Assembly: GCA_023421735.1 (NCBI GenBank)
Contig: JAEZSP010000029.1
Location: forward strand, 1 to 21,568
Length of the DNA: 21,568 bases
Source of the DNA: Bacillota bacterium
GTDB taxonomy: Bacteria; Bacillota_A; Clostridia; Christensenellales; Aristaeellaceae
Reading direction: 5' to 3'
The position numbers and the translations under genes were made by a program. Under the pieces are notes generated by a model that was not told where the DNA came from, ran no database searches, and saw nothing but the letters and a program-made list of their open reading frames with translations. Below, one piece after another: positions 20,560-21,568 of this stretch; positions within the stretch are counted from its first letter, which is position 1; each line of letters begins with the position of its first letter.

Positions 20560-21568
20560 ATGAGAAAGCTGATTCTGCGGCTTGGATGCTCTTTTATATG
20601 CCTTGCCCTATTCATGTCCGCGACGCCCGGTATGGCGTGGGCCGAAGCGTGTACCCCGGCGCCGACGCAGGAGATTGCAGGGGAAACAGCTGCGCCAACG
20701 CCGACCGAAGCGATTGCCGGGGAAACGGCGACCGTTGCGCCGACGCAGGAGATTGCAGGGGAAATAGCTGCGCCAACGCCGACTGAAGCGGTTGGCGGGG
20801 AAACGGCGACCGTTGCGCCGACGCAGGAAACGGTCGGGGAGACGGCTACACCCGTGCCGGCGGAGAAGGCGCGGCTGCAGACCGGGGTTGGCGTTACGGG
20901 CGTCTCGATTGACCGGGATTTACTCACTTTGCGTGTGGGCGGGGAAGCGCTTTTGATGGCGGTTGTAGAACCCATGGACGCAGACGACAAGACCGTCCTG
21001 TGGCGTTCGAGCGACGAGAGCGTCGTAACCGTGGCGAATGGGCTGTTGAAAGCGGTTGGCACGGGGACAGCGCAGATTGTCGCTACGACACAGGACGGCG
21101 GCTTTACCGCGAACCGTCAAGTAAATGTATGGGCCGCAGTCGAGGAGATACAGCCCGATGTTTCGAAGCTGTCACTCGGCGTGGGGGAAAAACACGCACT
21201 GATTTGTACTTATCTGCCTGCGGATGCGACGCCCGAACTGACCTATTCGTCGAATAATGTGCGCGTTGCCAAGGTAAGCAAATCGGGTATCGTGTCCGCG
21301 CGGTCGGTCGGACGCGCAGTCATCACAATCACGGATACAAACGGCGCGACCGCACAGGTATCGGTTCGCGTATGGAAAGCACCGCGTTCGGTGTTGCTGA
21401 GCGCAGCGCGCAAGACGATCGGGGTGGGGGAGACGTTGCCACTCGAAATCGGGTTTTCGAAGGGGTACGGCGGAGGCTATCAGTTGTACTCGGGCGACGA
21501 ATCGGTCGCGGTGATCGATGGGAACACCGTTGTGGGAATCGCACCGGGCAAGGCGAAGATTACGGTGC
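20560..21568 (+). CDS. Secreted Big_2-domain protein with tandem-repeat linker (3' end outside window)
   Basis: The frame is open to the window end (336 complete codons seen). A signal peptide spans residues 1-28 (cleavage probably after MAWA). Residues 34-103 are a Thr/Pro/Ala/Glu linker built of 26-residue repeats (APTQEIAGET...). Then come bacterial Ig-like group 2 (Big_2) domains at about 111-193 and 195-277, and a third beginning near 279. The first shows VTGVSIDRDLLTLRVGGEA, WRSSDESVVTVANGLLKAVG and GTAQIVATT; the second YSSNNVRVAKVSKSGIVSA. Such domains build cell-surface adhesins or spacer stalks for enzymes. GGAGG lies 8 nt before ATG 20560. What the missing C-terminus carries is unknown. 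Confidence 0.9.
   Translation, partial: MRKLILRLGCSFICLALFMSATPGMAWAEACTPAPTQEIAGETAAPTPTEAIAGETATVAPTQEIAGEIAAPTPTEAVGGETATVAPTQETVGETATPVPAEKARLQTGVGVTGVSIDRDLLTLRVGGEALLMAVVEPMDADDKTVLWRSSDESVVTVANGLLKAVGTGTAQIVATTQDGGFTANRQVNVWAAVEEIQPDVSKLSLGVGEKHALICTYLPADATPELTYSSNNVRVAKVSKSGIVSARSVGRAVITITDTNGATAQVSVRVWKAPRSVLLSAARKTIGVGETLPLEIGFSKGYGGGYQLYSGDESVAVIDGNTVVGIAPGKAKITV
20659..20860 (+). repeat. 78-bp tandem repeats encoding the Thr/Pro/Ala linker
   Basis: Two near-identical 78-bp units (20659-20736 and 20737-20814) and a partial third encode 26-residue repeats starting APTQE. A half-unit similarity is also visible, with IAGETA and PTPTEA alternating. Units are multiples of 3, so copy number can change stalk length without loss of frame. 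Confidence 0.85.

Noticed and set aside
20525..20562. 12-codon ORF ending in an ATGA overlap with the Big_2 gene, similar to short ORFs before larE, the FG-GAP gene and the binding protein
   Set aside because: Genes starting ATGA easily acquire such overlaps; this ATG lies inside the -10 box, and none of these short ORFs has a convincing ribosome site.
1..21568. tRNA, rRNA, CRISPR or transposase genes
   Set aside because: I looked for T-arm motifs, repeat-spacer patterns and transposase-like motifs and found none I could support.

Overview
The window looks like a chromosomal segment of a G+C-rich Clostridia-type Bacillota. This placement rests on strong GGAGG-type Shine-Dalgarno sites (one is a full AAAGGAGGTGA), SigA-like promoters, hairpin-plus-T terminators, a MurK/MurQ muropeptide-salvage pair, and lar nickel-pincer genes typical of anaerobic Firmicutes. 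It is inference from gene content, and the species cannot be named. I found no tRNA, rRNA, CRISPR array, phage gene or transposase.

Left part, minus strand (1-5150). A good promoter (TTGACA, 17 bp, TAAGAT at 5150-5122) drives larE-larB-larC, three tightly overlapping genes that make the nickel-pincer cofactor of lactate racemase-type enzymes. LarC carries a very large His/Asp tract. After a strong hairpin come a BadF-type amino-sugar kinase (MurK-like) and murQ, overlapping by ATGA, which would turn salvaged MurNAc into GlcNAc-6-phosphate. The window begins with eight copies of GGGCT.

Plus strand, 5205-10892. An FG-GAP-like protein without a signal peptide is followed by a secreted protein made of three homologous repeats and a terminator. 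Next come two overlapping genes for a heterodimeric ABC exporter whose ATP sites are asymmetric (one degenerate, one canonical). A 51-residue DUF1508 (YegP-type) gene follows, with its own near-consensus promoter.

Plus strand, 11421-14604. One promoter leads into a four-gene cassette ending in a terminator: a small His/Cys-rich membrane protein, a LolD/MacB-type ATPase, an FtsX/MacB-type permease with a His/Asp/Glu loop, and a CxxC lipoprotein. It looks like a metal-linked MacB-class system, and I consider it the most interesting protein set here.

Plus strand, 14638-17773. A putative small transcript has its own promoter and terminator. It abuts a 307-bp element with imperfect terminal inverted repeats that is filled with consecutive hairpins. 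Then come two tandemly duplicated SAM methyltransferases and a double-GNAT acetyltransferase.

Plus strand, 17904-20499. This is a polar amino-acid ABC importer: binding protein, permease, ATPase. It has a hairpin-T element at the very 5' end of its transcript, a 167-bp inverted-repeat element with TTAA ends directly after the binding-protein gene, and a stem-loop before the permease. The window ends inside a secreted Big_2-domain protein with a Thr/Pro/Ala/Glu tandem-repeat linker.

Across the window the intergenic spaces are unusually rich in inverted repeats. Three separate gaps (near 11.0-11.3, 14.8-15.1 and 18.8-19.0 kb) look like short non-coding mobile or structured elements. They share no obvious sequence with each other.
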